Shown: one piece after another, positions 1 through 10,654 of the stretch
Layout: each line of letters opens with the position of its first letter
Numbering within the stretch: position 1 is the stretch's first letter
Assembly: GCF_949987535.1 (NCBI RefSeq)
Contig: NC_080064.1
Span: 132,274,708 to 132,338,707 of the forward strand
Direction: 5' to 3'
Source: Balaenoptera acutorostrata
Taxonomy: Eukaryota; Chordata; Mammalia; Artiodactyla; Balaenopteridae
Length of the DNA: 64,000 nucleotides
Made by a program: the position numbers and the translations under genes
Notes under the pieces: model-generated
The model's database searches: none
What the model was told of the DNA's origin: nothing
The model's input: only the letters and a program-made list of their open reading frames with translations

Positions 1-31
1 TGTTGTCAAGCCTTCTTAGTATCACTTAATT

Positions 32-335
32 CCTTTTTTTTTTTTAATTTATTTTATTTTTTATTTTTTTATGGCTGTGTTGGGTCTTCGTTTCTGTGTG
101 AGGGCTTTCTCTAGTTGCGGCAAGTGGGGGCCACTCTTCATCGCGGTGTGCGGGCCTCTCATTACCACGGCCTCTCTTGTTGCAGAGCACAGGCTCCAGA
201 CGCGCAGGCTCAGTAACTGTGGCTCACGGGCCTAGTTGCTCCGCGGCATGTGGGATCTTCCCAGACAAGGGCTCGAACCTGTATCCCCTGCATTGGCAGG
301 CAGATTCTCAACCACTGCGCCACCAGGGAAGCCCC
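32..335 (-). mobile_element. CHR-type SINE (long form), antisense, with 12-bp TSD
   Basis: Read on the minus strand this is a tRNA-derived SINE starting at GGGGCTTCCCTGGTGGCGCA, with an internal Pol III box B region and an A-rich tail (T-rich at 32-70 on +). Perfect 12-bp target-site duplications TATCACTTAATT lie at 20-31 and 336-347. It sits in a METTL13 intron, antisense to the gene. Confidence 0.93.
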
Positions 336-347
336 TATCACTTAATT

Positions 348-1271
348 TTTATGGGAATGATTTCCCTCATGGAAGTATTGGTGAGCAAAGAGGAGAATGT
401 GTTAAAAAGCAACTTAACATCTCTGAAAAGCACACTGCCACTTACACTTCAGTGCCCAATGGTACAGCTGGTCCCTAGGAAAACCCCAGAGCCATCTGTT
501 CACTCTGTCCTGGAGCAGTTGAGGGAGTAGGTAGAGGGAGAGTAGAGGGGCCTTTTGTACGATTTCCCCCCTTCTGTGAACATTTGTGATGTCCTTGTCC
601 AGTGGGGTGGTATGAATTACTGTCTGTGTGATGTAGTAGAAAGATGATAGCTGCTGCAGACAGGTAGTCCCAGGTTCAAATCCTGGCTGCATTGCCTACT
701 GATTTGGGCCTAATTAATAACTCTTCAGATCTTCAGTTTTTCCATCTGCCAAGAATTGGAATAAGAGCATTGATATAGGATTGTTTCAAAGCTACAAGAG
801 TAAAAGTCCTAGTATAGTAATTGGCATAGAGGAGGTAGTTGGAAACTAAGTCCTTTTTCCCCTAAAAGAATTGATGAATAAACTTCTCACCTGTTAGCGG
901 CTTTATATTTCCCAGAGGAGAGGTACTAGTACTCCTCACTTGAGTTTTCCCAGTGTTCTGAGTTTTGGGGTGTTTCTTTGCCACTTCCCTTTTCTGACTC
1001 TCTGGTGTATGTTAAATGTTTAACAACCGTCTCTTTGGGGAAAAAAGCCATGATATGCACTGTTTGCCAATTTCTGTGGCATAAAAATGGCCACCATGGC
1101 CAGATTTCAAGCCACCAACATGTCAATCAGTTCACAAAATGTCTGCATATTTCACAATTGGGTTCTCGAGTCTCATCAAACCAGTTGCAGCACACTGCTG
1201 CTGGTGTGCCTTACTTTCCAAGGAGTAGTGTACCACGCATGTGACTTTATTCATCTCTGTCTGTGACCTAG
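348..1271 (+). other. METTL13: METTL13 intron (left edge), with MIR relic
   Basis: Intronic sequence. A MIR relic on + runs at about 640-850, recognisable from the CAGGTTCAAATCCTGGCTGC core and the CTTCAGTTTTTCCATCTG-like segment. No other exon is visible upstream of 1272 in this window. Confidence 0.55.
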
Positions 1272-1439
1272 CCCAGAAGAAACGGAAAAAAGACAGGAAG
1301 AAGCAGCGGCCTGCTGATACTCCAGAGGACCCCCCTGCAGCCCCGGGGCAGGCCATTGATAAGAGTTACCTGTGCTGTGAACACCACAAAGCCATGATTG
1401 CCGGCCTTGCCCTGCTGAGAAACCCGGAGCTGCTCCTAG
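1272..1439 (+). CDS. METTL13: METTL13 coding exon (first of four in window)
   Basis: This exon encodes a lysine/arginine-rich linker (AQKKRKKDRKKQR) followed by the start of the C-terminal methyltransferase module, including the run SYLCCEHHKAMIAGLALLRN. METTL13 (EEF1AKNMT) is a cytoplasmic dual methyltransferase of translation factor eEF1A. The N-terminal half methylates Lys55 and the C-terminal half methylates the eEF1A N-terminus. The 3' boundary is a clean CTAG|GTGAGG donor that leaves a one-base (phase 1) overhang, and it reads in frame into the next exon. The 5' boundary is less certain. An AG at 1270-1271 gives a 168-nt phase 1-1 exon and is preferred; an alternative CAG ends at 1276. 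Upstream exons lie outside the window. The reading frame is open and closely matches the mammalian protein as I know it. Confidence 0.9.
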
Positions 1440-2751
1440 GTGAGGGGGTCCCCACTGCCTTCCACAGGAGGGAACATGTAAGATCACGGAGGTAATCAGT
1501 GTCAGCTGCCTTGCAGTTTAAGAACCATGATTATAGACCAACAGATGCACATATAGTCATGTCTGTCTTATTCCCAACCATCTTCTACATTCATGAACAT
1601 CCAAATAACTTTTCCTTCAAACTCAAATTGTTTGAAACAGCTACATGTGCTGATACCTAAATTTTTTTCCTCTTCATTTATTTTAAAAATCAGTGTAAAA
1701 TAAACTATACTTCAGTTTAAAAAGTTAGTGTGTAAAATACATTCAGTGAGATCTGTAAAGTGTACAGATCTTAAGTTGTTCAGCTTGATGAATTTTTGCA
1801 CATGCATTTACCCATGTAACCAGATGGAATATTTAAAAATCACATCTCCGGAGAAATATACCTGTGCACTTTAGGAGAATTTCTGGCTTTTCAGTGATGC
1901 ATTATTTGAGTACTAGATGCAATTCTATCTTGAATTTCTACTTTAAAAAGAAAAACCATAGTATAGATAGTACAGTCATAGCCTTATCACTAATAATAGG
2001 TTTGAATCTGACCACAGTAGCAAAAATGTTCATGATTCTGTCTACTCTTGTAACTGTCTTCACCCAAAGTCCCTAAGTATGTCTTATTGGAACACGCTGT
2101 ACATTTGATCTATCTTGGTGTTGATGTATGTCCCTAGAGTCTCAGTTCTTCCATTTAATCCTCAGGGTCTGTCTCCTTTTGGTGATTCTCTCTTGTTTCT
2201 TACCTTCCTTTCATCCCCTGTGGTTGCTGTGGTTTTTCTGTGCTTGTGTGTAGGATTTGGGCCTTTGTTTTCCTGTGGTTTCTGGAACTTGGGTGGATGG
2301 CCCTCGCTTGGTGGCTGTGTCTGAGAAGGCAGTGTGGCCTTTGAGTTGAAAGCTGAGCAGAGGGCATCACATGTACACTCCCTGTGATCGTAAACCAGAT
2401 GTTGGCCATTGTCCCTCCCGTTTCCTAGAGGGGTTTAATAATGCTTATGGTGGGGGTTATTGCTATAATGTCAGCTGAGTGCTTTGGGATCTTTAAGGGG
2501 CCATGATAATAATACACTGGTTCATTCTTCTGGATCTAGTAAAGGAAGGATTGTGAGGCCAGGGTTGAGTTTTCAGATGTTAAATTGACTCCCGAGTTTC
2601 TAGAAAGAGACAAGGGAGGCCAGGTCTCTACTAAATCTTGTGTCCCCTGGGCAGCACCAACAATCTGACTCCCTCTTTTGCCCTCCCCAATTGTGGTGCA
2701 AAACTTTACAGTGAGCAGGTGGTAAAGCGATGCTTTTATTCTTTATTACAG
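1440..2751 (+). other. METTL13: METTL13 intron with L1M relic
   Basis: Intron between the first two exons in the window. About 1690-1850 resembles the antisense 3' UTR of an old L1M (AGATCTTAAGTTGTTCAGCTTGATGA-like, partly degraded). The rest is unassigned unique-looking sequence. Confidence 0.5.
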
Positions 2752-2967
2752 AGACCCCACTGGGATTGTTGGTGGTAGGCCTGGGTGGGGGCAGCCTCCC
2801 CCTTTTTGTCCACGATCATTTCCCAAAGTCCTGCATCGATGCTGTGGAGATCGACCCCTCCATGTTGCAAGTGGCCACTCAGTGGTTTGGCTTCTCCCAG
2901 AGCGACCGTATGAAGGTCCACATCGCGGATGGCCTGGACTATATTAGCAGCCTGGCAGAAGAAGAAG
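2752..2967 (+). CDS. METTL13: METTL13 coding exon with SAM-binding motifs
   Basis: This 216-nt exon lies between TTACAG and GAAG|GTACTG and is phase 1 at both ends. It carries the core S-adenosylmethionine-binding fold of the C-terminal, spermidine-synthase-like methyltransferase domain. The glycine loop (motif I) is VVGLGGGSLP. The following acidic loop is VEIDPSML, where the E/D normally contacts the SAM ribose. HIADGLDYI follows near the C-terminal part of the exon. The split Glu codon G|AG joins correctly with the preceding exon. No stop or frameshift interrupts the frame and all motif residues expected for an active enzyme are present, so this is a functional orthologue rather than a processed copy (introns are retained). 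Confidence 0.95.
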
Positions 2968-4666
2968 GTACTGCTACTGGAGAATTTGGAGGGGTGTTGA
3001 GGGAGGATTGATCCCAGGTTGTCAGGCCTGCAGGAGCCTCTAGAACTCACCTCTGAGAGGGCAGCATCAGCATCATCCCAGTCTTTCACCAGTTCGTTTG
3101 TTCATTCATTTGTTGACAGTTACTCAATAAATATAGAGTGTCCACCACATGCTCAGTACTCCTAGGGGTTGGGCTGTGGCAACAAGCAAAACAGACCGTT
3201 TCCTGCACTAATGACACTAACAAACGAGTGGGCTTCCCTTCTAAATCTCTTCTGACCCTGTAACCTTGCCACTTTCTCATCATCCCAAGAAACCCAGAAT
3301 CTGTATCTGAGTGAGGAAAAGGGGAAGAAACGTTGGGGGTGTGTGTTGGGAAGTTGTTTTGTAAATCTTTCCGCTAGAGGTGAAGCCAGAAACAGAGCAA
3401 AACAGCATTCATGTAGATGAGTGGTTCTAAACCTCAGGGACAATGTCCGCAGGCACTTTTTTGTTGTAACCATTGGGTACAGGTGTTTCTGGCATCTAGT
3501 GGGTAGAGACCAAGGAGGCTGCTTAACATCCTACAATACACAGGACAGCCACTGATGATAAAGAATTATCTAGCCCAAATGTCAATAGTGCTGAGGTTAA
3601 ACCATGATGCAGGTGTTAGTGGGAATTCCAGTAGCCCTGCTGCTACTGGAATTAAGGCTCCATTTTGCTATAATAATTTGTATCTCAGACTTGGACAAAA
3701 GGCATATTAATGTTTTACAATAGCTCCCCTGATGCTTCTGCAGCTTAATATATAGGCTTCTGATGACTGATGCTTTGCAGAACATGAGCCCCTCAGGGAG
3801 AAGTCAGTTAGGTTGGTTCAGTCCTACGTGAACCTGAGGAGCCCAGGCCACACACCCTTCCCGGTCTGCTCATTCTGTAATAGATGCTCTGGTTCTCGCC
3901 GGGTTAGAGTATCTTCCAGGAAGGGTGTGGCAAAACGGGATGCCTGGGGTAAGTGTTTTGGTGCTGGGATGGACAGATGCTGTCTTATGTAATTGCAAAC
4001 TGAACTTAACTCTATCAGGGTTTCACAGGTTCACTCTCTGAGGCTGGGACCAGTCTGGGGGCCCAGGGCTGATACATGTGAAGCACTTAAAACAGTGCCA
4101 GGCACATGGTAGGTACTCAATCCATGATGTGCTGCTGTTGTTATCACCTCTAAGTCAGTTTTGAACAGCCCTGGCCTTCGTCTTAACAGCAACCTTTCGG
4201 ATTGTTGGGGGGCTCAGTGCCACAAATGTGGGCCTTGGTTGTCCTTGGACTTGGATGAGCCAACATGTTCTGCTCTTGAAGAAACCAAAATCAGGTCTGT
4301 GCTATGAACAGTGATGGACATGTGTAGTCCTAAGTAAATATGTATTTATTGAATAATCATTAGCACTGTCTCAAAGTTTGCCCAAAACAAATCGTTAGTA
4401 TCACAGGCCTACCCCTTGTAAAGACTAACATTATAGTAAGGAGTGGATCATCAGATTCATGGTCAGTTCTTTCTCACGCATTGAGCAAAATCAGTTCTTT
4501 CTTGAGCCAGTAATTGTTCAAGCAGCTAGAAAAGATATGCTAACTTTAATTTGAGAACATTTTCTTCTACGAGGCAACATATGCTGTTTCCAGAGTTAAG
4601 TTAAAGTTACCATTTGCAGGGTCAGCCCTTAAAGGCAGAGGCAGCTCAGCTGCTTTGTCTAGATCA
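2968..4666 (+). other. METTL13: METTL13 intron, left part, with MER20 and MIR relics
   Basis: Intronic. Contains a MER20-like DNA element (listed separately) and a MIR tail at about 4085-4140 (CAGTGCCAGGCACATGGTAG). Nothing else was recognised. Confidence 0.5.
3418..3605. mobile_element. MER20-like hAT DNA transposon relic
   Basis: Recognised from the run GGCATCTAGTGGGTAGAGAC, then TGCTTAACATCCTACAATAC and a terminal GTCAATAGTGCTGAGG, which match the well-known MER20 consensus with modest divergence. It is an ancient non-autonomous element shared by placentals. It has no coding capacity. Confidence 0.7.
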
Positions 4667-4667
4667 A

Positions 4668-4870
4668 CGGTTCTCAACTCTGACTATATTTCGAATCACC
4701 TGGGGAGCTTAAGAAAAGTACACCAGAGGCTTCGCACCTCCCCTCCCATCTGTTCCTCGCCACCCCAGGGTTTTAACTCTGTTGATTAGGAGTGGAGGCC
4801 AGGTTCTCTGAATCTTTAGAATTTTCCCGTTTGACTCTAATGTTCTGTCAGGATTGAAAATCACTGGTAT
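4668..4870. mobile_element. MER5A-like hAT-Charlie relic
   Basis: GGTTCTCAACTCTGACTATA, AATCACCTGGGGAGCTT and the end TTGAAAATCACTGGTATAGA follow the MER5A pattern (inverted termini resembling CAGTGGTTCTCAA). It is old and diverged. A CHR SINE later inserted next to its right end. Confidence 0.6.
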
Positions 4871-4879
4871 AGATGGACT

Positions 4880-5226
4880 TTTTTTTTTTTTAATATTTAC
4901 CCTATGGTTTCTTCTGTTGCTCTTTTCTTTTTTTTTAAAATATTTTATTTATTTATTTATTTATGGCTGTGTTGGGTCTTTGTTTCTGCGCGAGGGCTTT
5001 CTCCAGTTGCGGCAAGTGGGGGCCACTCTTCATCGCGGTGCACAGGCCTCTCACTATTGCGGCCTCTCTTGCTGCGGAGCACAGGCTCCAGACGCGCAGG
5101 CTCAGTAATTGTGGCTCACGGGCCCAGTCGCTCCGCGGCATGTGGGATCCTCCCAGACTAGGGCGCGAACCCGTGTCCCCTGCATTGGCAGGCAGACTCT
5201 CAACCACTGCGCCACCAGGGAAACCC
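4880..5226 (-). mobile_element. CHR-type SINE, antisense, with extra 3' block and second poly(A)
   Basis: The SINE body runs from about 4945 to 5226 and ends at GGGAAACCC on +. The 10-bp TSD TAGATGGACT (4870-4879, 5227-5236) encloses not only the SINE and its A-rich tail but also about 36 bp of non-SINE sequence (4892-4927) and a second T run (4880-4891). This layout suggests 3' transduction. It lies in a METTL13 intron, about 320 bp before an exon. Confidence 0.9.
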
Positions 5227-5548
5227 TAGATGGACTCTTAACCAAGCAGTAATCCTGCTGGAGTGGACCCCAGTAATGTGTGTGTGTGGAAAGGGCTTTA
5301 AGATGTGGAGGAAGAAGATGAGATGCAGGCCCCATCGTAGACGTGGAGCACTCACAGCAGGACGCCGATGACGTGCCTCCTCTGGGCTGTGACGCTAGTG
5401 CCCTCATAAGCAGACCGCATCCTCCGTGTCATCCTTCTGACTTAGCCACCTGTGCCCACCACAGGTCACGGAGGAGATGTGGTGGAGGAATGTAAATGGC
5501 GTTATTGTATCCAGCAGAGACAAAGACTCGTTTGCTTCTCTTTCCCAG

Positions 5549-5680
5549 CACGACCTCACTACGATGTCATAATGTTTGATGTGGACAGTAAGGACCTAAC
5601 CCTGGGAATGAGCTGCCCACCCCCAGCGTTTGTGGCCCAACCTTTCCTGCAGAAGGTCAAAAGCATCTTGACTCCTGAAG
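5549..5680 (+). CDS. METTL13: METTL13 coding exon with FDVDSKD motif
   Basis: This 132-nt phase 1-1 exon has a TTTCCCAG acceptor and a GAAG|GTATGA donor. It encodes the strand and loop YDVIMFDVDSKD, equivalent to the acidic catalytic/SAM-adjacent segment of spermidine-synthase-like methyltransferases, then CPPPAFV and the helix leading to ILTPEG. The conserved aspartates are retained. Joining to the previous exon regenerates an Ala codon from G|CA, and joining to the next regenerates Gly from G|GT. The acceptor lies about 320 bp downstream of a CHR SINE in the same intron, and the SINE does not touch the splice site. Confidence 0.94.
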
Positions 5681-6925
5681 GTATGAAGAACAGAAGGCTG
5701 GGGAGGGAGAAGGGATGGGCCCTTTAAGGACATTTTTCTTTTTAATGAAAAATGCATGTATCATAAGTACCTTGTACCTTGATTGGTTTCCCCAAATTGA
5801 ACATATTCATTTACCAGCACCAAACACCGAACATTTCCAGTGCCCCAGAAGTCCACCTCTTACCTCCTTTCAGTAACTTGTCCTCTCAAGGATAACCACT
5901 ATCTTCACTTCTATCAGCACAGCTTAGTTTTGCCCATACGGAATGTTCTCTGTTTCTTTCACTCAGCATGATGTTTGTGAAATTCACCCATCATGTTGTG
6001 TTGACACTGGGTGATACACAATTTATTTCTCCATTCTGCTTTTGGCATTTGGGTTGTTTCCTGTTTGGGGCTTTTATAAGAAGTGTTGCCATTAACGTTC
6101 TAGTAGATGCCTTTTGGTGAAATGTGTGTGCAGGTCTGTAGGGCATAGATGTAGGGGTGTAATTGCTGGATCACAGATTATGCATATGTTCAGTTTTTGT
6201 AGACGCTGCCACACAGTTACAAAGTAGTCGCAGCAATTCACATCCCCACCAGCATGGTGGCGCTAGTGACCATTTGAATTCTTCCCACATGCCCTGGACT
6301 GGGCAGTATGTGATTTCATCTTCATAGCAGCCTGTTTTCAGAAGAGGAAACTGAGGTAGAGACTTGCCAAGGTGACACAAGATAAGAGCTAAGGCTCCAA
6401 CCCTGATCCTTGTGACTTGAAAGCTGGAGCTCTTAATCCTTATGTTCACTGCCTCCCAGGTATTTTGATTTGGCTAAGGTACTGTGGTGAACAGAGTTGA
6501 TTTAGAACCCTTAATTGTCACAAATGAAGGCATGTGATATATATGTCAAGAACATAATCTCTCTGTGGAATTGCTACATTCTTTTTTTTTTTTTTTGCTA
6601 CATTCTTACTTGGGGGTATTAATTACTTCTTTCTCAAAGCAATCCTTTGTGAAACTGAAGCATGGAGAATGGTAACATTTGTTAGCAGCACAAAAGAGCA
6701 AGAAATTAGCTTGAAGTTTTCTCATGGTTCACACATCCCCCATGCTTTTCTCTTCCTGCCTTTGTATGCTGTGTGTTCTCTGCAAAGTCACTGCCGCTGT
6801 AGGTGTGTTCCTTGGTCCACCAGCCTCCCTGGGGCAGGAATGGCTATATTCCTCAGAGCTGAACCTTGTCTCCAACGTGTCCCCTGAACCACAGTCATTC
6901 TGACCCTTTCCTCCCCACCCTACAG
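5681..6925 (+). other. METTL13: METTL13 last intron with antisense L1M and MIR relics
   Basis: About 5745-6270 is an antisense 3'-end fragment of an old L1M (landmarks CTTTCACTCAGCATGATG and AATTCACATCCCCACCAGCA). About 6330-6460 looks like a MIR (GAAGAGGAAACTGAGG). A poly(T)-only insertion sits at 6584-6594 (separate entry). The acceptor for the last exon is not disturbed. Confidence 0.55.
6584..6594 (-). repeat. Poly(T)-only insertion flanked by a 13-bp duplication
   Basis: A pure T tract lies between two copies of TTGCTACATTCTT (6571-6583, 6595-6607). It looks like a retroposition event in which only the poly(A) tail was copied. A simple tandem duplication with T slippage would look similar. 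Confidence 0.55.
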
Positions 6926-7200
6926 GTGTCTTTATCCTCAACCTCGTGTGCCGGGACCTAGGGCTAAAGGACTCAGTGCTGGCTGGGCTCAAGGCGGTGT
7001 TCCCCCTCCTATATGTCCGGCGAATTGAGGGTGAAGTAAACGAGATCCTGTTCTGTCAGCCGCACCCTGAGCGGAAACTTGCCACGCCAGAGCTGCTGGA
7101 AATGGCCCAGGCCTTGGAGCAAACCCTGAGGAAGCCTGGAAAGGGCTGGGATGACACGTACGTCCTGTCGGACATGCTCAAAACTGTGAAGATTGTGTGA
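6926..7200 (+). CDS. METTL13: METTL13 terminal coding exon
   Basis: The last coding exon follows a CCCACCCTACAG acceptor and ends at TGA (7198-7200). It encodes VFILNLVCRDLGLKDSVL, the segment PLLYVRRIEGEVNEILFC, and the C-terminus ending DMLKTVKIV. Together the four exons give about 263 residues, matching the C-terminal part of the roughly 699-residue mammalian protein. The domain forms the rear of the methyltransferase fold and the dimer/substrate-side helices. No damage is visible. A short 3' UTR follows directly. Confidence 0.95.
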
Positions 7201-7402
7201 TTGTCAGGACGAGGCAGTCCTCTCAGCTTCCTGCCAGACTAACCTTGGGCTCCTGGCCTACCAGAGATTGAAGAAATATAATGCACAATACTTTTTAAGC
7301 CTTGTATTTTTCTTAGTTTCATACTCACCTGCATGCGACCTCCAGCTTGGTGAGGTTGCCTGAAGATCTGGGAAAATAAAAAAATCCTTTCCATCCTGTC
7401 TT
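7201..7402 (+). other. METTL13: METTL13 3' UTR (end approximate)
   Basis: A short untranslated tail follows the TGA at 7198-7200. It contains no repeat and ends shortly after the AATAAA at 7375-7380. The exact cleavage site cannot be read from sequence, and 7402 is an estimate about 20 nt past the signal. Confidence 0.7.
7375..7380 (+). terminator. METTL13: METTL13 polyadenylation signal AATAAA
   Basis: This is a canonical AATAAA hexamer 175 bp after the METTL13 stop codon, followed by a T/C-rich stretch (TTTCCATCCTGTCTTCTTC) that can act as the downstream element. It is the first good signal after the stop. No other candidate occurs before the SINE at 7.7 kb. Confidence 0.75.
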
Positions 7403-7697
7403 CTTCAGTACTGCTTGGGTTGATTGCCTTTGCTTCCTTTACTGTGTCCTTGAGTAGGAGTCCCTGCTGGAGCCCCCATCAGGTGTGATGCCTTAACGAG
7501 CATGCCCCAAGCTCCTTAGGACTGGAGACAATCAAATGTGATTGCTGGTTTGTTTTGCTTTCTCCTTCTCTTGGTCCTAAAGGAACAATCTCAAGTGAGA
7601 TAGCAGAACATTCTGTGCCAAAAGATTATAAATAGAGTAGGATCATTTAAGAGAACATCTACGCTGTCTCCCTACAGATGGAACAGCTGCTGACACA
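7403..7697. other. Intergenic, downstream of METTL13
   Basis: About 300 bp of unique-looking sequence between the METTL13 poly(A) site and the first intergenic SINE. No gene or repeat was recognised. Confidence 0.5.
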
Positions 7698-7709
7698 GTC
7701 CCAAGTTTT

Positions 7710-8040
7710 TTTTTTAAATTTATTTATTTATTTATTTATGGCTGTGTTGGGTCTTCCTTGCGGCGAGCGGAGGCTACTCTTCGTTGCAGTGTGCGGGCTT
7801 CTCGTTGCAGTGGCTTCTCCTGTTGCAGAGCATGGGCTCTAGGCGTGCGGGCTTCAGTAGTTGTGGCAAGTGGGCTCAGTAGTTGTGGCTCGCGGGCTCT
7901 GGAGCGTAGGCTCAGTAGCTGTGGCACACAGGCTCAGTTGCTCCGTGGCATGTGGAATCTTCCTGGACCAGGGCTCGAACCTGTGTCCCCTGCCTTGGCA
8001 GACGGATTCTCAACCACTGCGCCACCAGGGAAGCCCAATG
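7710..8040 (-). mobile_element. CHR-type SINE (long form), antisense
   Basis: Its structure is T run, (ATTT)n, then a SINE body with an internal near-repeat of the GGCTCAGTAGTTGTGGC region, ending GGGAAGCCC at 8036. The TSD GTCCCAAGTTTT is at 7698-7709 and 8041-8052, with four extra bases (AATG) after the SINE end. It is more diverged and fewer CpGs survive than in the copies at 25 and 27 kb, so it is probably older. It lies just past METTL13. Confidence 0.9.
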
Positions 8041-8052
8041 GTCCCAAGTTTT

Positions 8053-9396
8053 AAGAATTTGCTAACCCACTCCTCTGCTTAACAACTTTCCTCGTAGCCT
8101 AAGCCATCTATTCTGTTCCAGTGGAGGGAGTGGATGTAACTGGCCCCATGACTGCATGTGTCAGAGACTTAGCAGACTGAAGCCTCCAGTATTGGTTTAC
8201 TCACATTTACTGAGTGGCAGCTACATGCCAGACCCACTGTAAAGAGCTGTAGTGGAAGTAAAGATGTTTAAGAATTGCCCAAAACCACGAATTAGTGATA
8301 AAAATTAACATGTTCCAGGAACTTTTCTAAGTAATTCAATACACTGTCTCATTTGATCTGAGATAAAAGATAGTTAAACCAAAACTACATCTAACCCCAA
8401 ATCTCACTTGGCCAGAAGTATCAATCTTACCTATTGAAACTGTTATGCCAGCAGTTCAGAAATTGGCTGGAATTTCACCTCTCCTAATAGTAGTAAGCCA
8501 AGGCTGACTTAATGAGCAGCACCGTGGAAAATCCACCACCCCAGCGCCTCTCTCCACAGGCCCTTAAAGTGAACTCTAACCTCTTGAGGTGAAGCATGTT
8601 TCAAAACTAGGTTGTCATCCTTACAAAATTTGCAGCCCGTTGAGGAGACGGCTGTGTGTGCAGAGTAATGATTTTAGATGGTATCCATTAGAAACACTAG
8701 GTCTTCTTCAGGGGAGGGCCTTCCCTGGAACTGTGTAGAGGGAAGGTTATCTCTTAGCATGCCCTGCACCCCAAGGACCTCAGCTTGGGAATCCTCCATT
8801 GTTTTCCAATTTGTAAACTTATAATGCAGTGTTAGGATAGGTTATAGAGGCACAGGGTCTGAGTTGGAGCATCTAGTGCTGTGCAGACTTTGAAACAGCA
8901 TACGTGGTGGCATAGCCAAGCTAGAGAATTACCAGAATGCTGACAAGGTCTCAACTGTGTCTCTTATGAGGAGTAGCTGAAGGAATTAGGTTCACTGGAG
9001 AGAAGCCTTTGGATGTAGGAAGAGGCACTCAGGGGTGATGATAATTGTCTTAAAATTTTTGAAAGACTGTGGGTATGTAAGAAGAGTGAGGTTGGTTACA
9101 CGTGCCTCCAAAGGCTGAAGAAAGACCAATGGGCAGATATTACAGTTGCGCAGCTTTCAGCTTAATTTCCTACAAAGAGGTTTCTGCTGATGGAGACCAT
9201 TGTGTACATGAGGACACATGGCGGTTCAGGCTTTTACTCAAACCCTAGTCTAACTGCTCGGTGTGCTCACTTGTGAGGAAAGGGTTTTGTGTGTACAAGG
9301 CAATGCCATTGGCCTGTAGACTATCTTTCCTACTGGAGAACTATTAACTTTTTCTTTTTTGGGGGGGTGGGGGATTTCATTTTATTTCATATTTTT
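8053..9396. other. Intergenic, no gene seen
   Basis: No convincing ORF. About 8195-8390 has an L2/MIR-like look (TTTACTGAGTGGCAGCTACA, AGTAATTCAATACACTGTCTCA). The rest is unassigned old sequence. Confidence 0.4.
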
Positions 9397-9411
9397 AAAA
9401 ACTGAGGTGTA

Positions 9412-9735
9412 GGGCTTCCCTGGTGGTGCAGTGGTTAAGAATCCGCCTGCCAATGCAGGGGACGTGGGTTCAAGCCCTGGTCTGGGAAGATCCCACATGC
9501 CCGCAGAGCAACTAAGCCCGTGCGCCACAACTACTGAGCCTCTGCTCTAGAATCCACGAGCCACAACTACTGAAGCCTGTGCACCTAGAGCCTGTGATCC
9601 GCAACGAGAGAAGCCACCGCAATGAGAAGCCGTGCACCGCAATGAAGAGTAGCCCCGGCTCACCACAACTAGAGAAAGCCCGTGCACAGCAACAAAGACT
9701 TAACGCAGCCAAAAATAAAAAAAATTAAAAAATAA
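9412..9735 (+). mobile_element. CHR-type SINE (long form), sense, with 15-bp TSD
   Basis: Starts GGGCTTCCCTGGTGGTGCAG and runs through a box-B-like GGGTTCAAGCCC to an A-rich tail. The TSD AAAAACTGAGGTGTA is at 9397-9411 and 9736-9750. It inserted into the 3' UTR of an old L1M element, visible as CTGAGGTGTAATTGACAC beyond the tail. Confidence 0.92.
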
Positions 9736-10654
9736 AAAAACTGAGGTGTAATTGACACAACATTATATTAGTTTCAGGTGTACAACACAGTGATTCAATT
9801 GTATATATTGTGAAATGATCACAGTATGCTATTCACTTTTGCATTGATGACAGGCAAATGGCTCTTCATGAGAATTTTGCCTGACTTCAGGCGTATGAAC
9901 TCTGGAGGATAGGGAAGCTTGTAAAGTCATATTCCTTCCAGACCAGGCAAGTAACAAAAGTGTGAAGTGAGCCAGGTGTGAAACAGAAAGGCTAGGATAA
10001 AGCCTGCCGTAAACCAGAGAATATATGCCCCGTAGAAAGGCAGCAGCTCTTCTTCCAGTGGAGAGTTGTTCTGCAGGAGTGCTCGATTTTTTTAAAAGAA
10101 GCCAGAAATCCCAAGTGGATGTGTGTGTGTGTGTTTGTGAATATTAAAGTGTTAGCCAATCAGAACACCTCTTCAAGCCATATTCAACCAGTTGGCTAGT
10201 CATCTTCCACTACAGGGCACAGCCTTCAGAGCACTTGAGACTGTGGCATACACCCAGGCTCCAAATGAGCATGAAACAAGGAACGAGCTGATAGCTACCA
10301 ATCTCAAAAGTCTGGAAAAGTTCCATCTTGTGTTATGACTTAACATTTTCCGTTATGGCTACTCTTGAGTGGGGATTGTCCCACCACCTTTGGGACAGTG
10401 TACAATTTAACTTCCCAGGACTGTCAGAGAACTGAATGAAAATATATCACATGACCCACCCCCCCACCACCAAGGCACATTCTGCAACAATGTAGAACTG
10501 GTGAGACTGGTTATTGCTCCTCCCCCTCCCCCCTAACACCAGTTTTTCACTGCGTGTCTCCAATCTGCCTTCATGGCTCAGCTCGCCAACTGGGCTGCTG
10601 CTTGAGTCCATCTTCTTATAGGTAGACCAGTAGTTCTCAGCTGCATGTTGGCGT

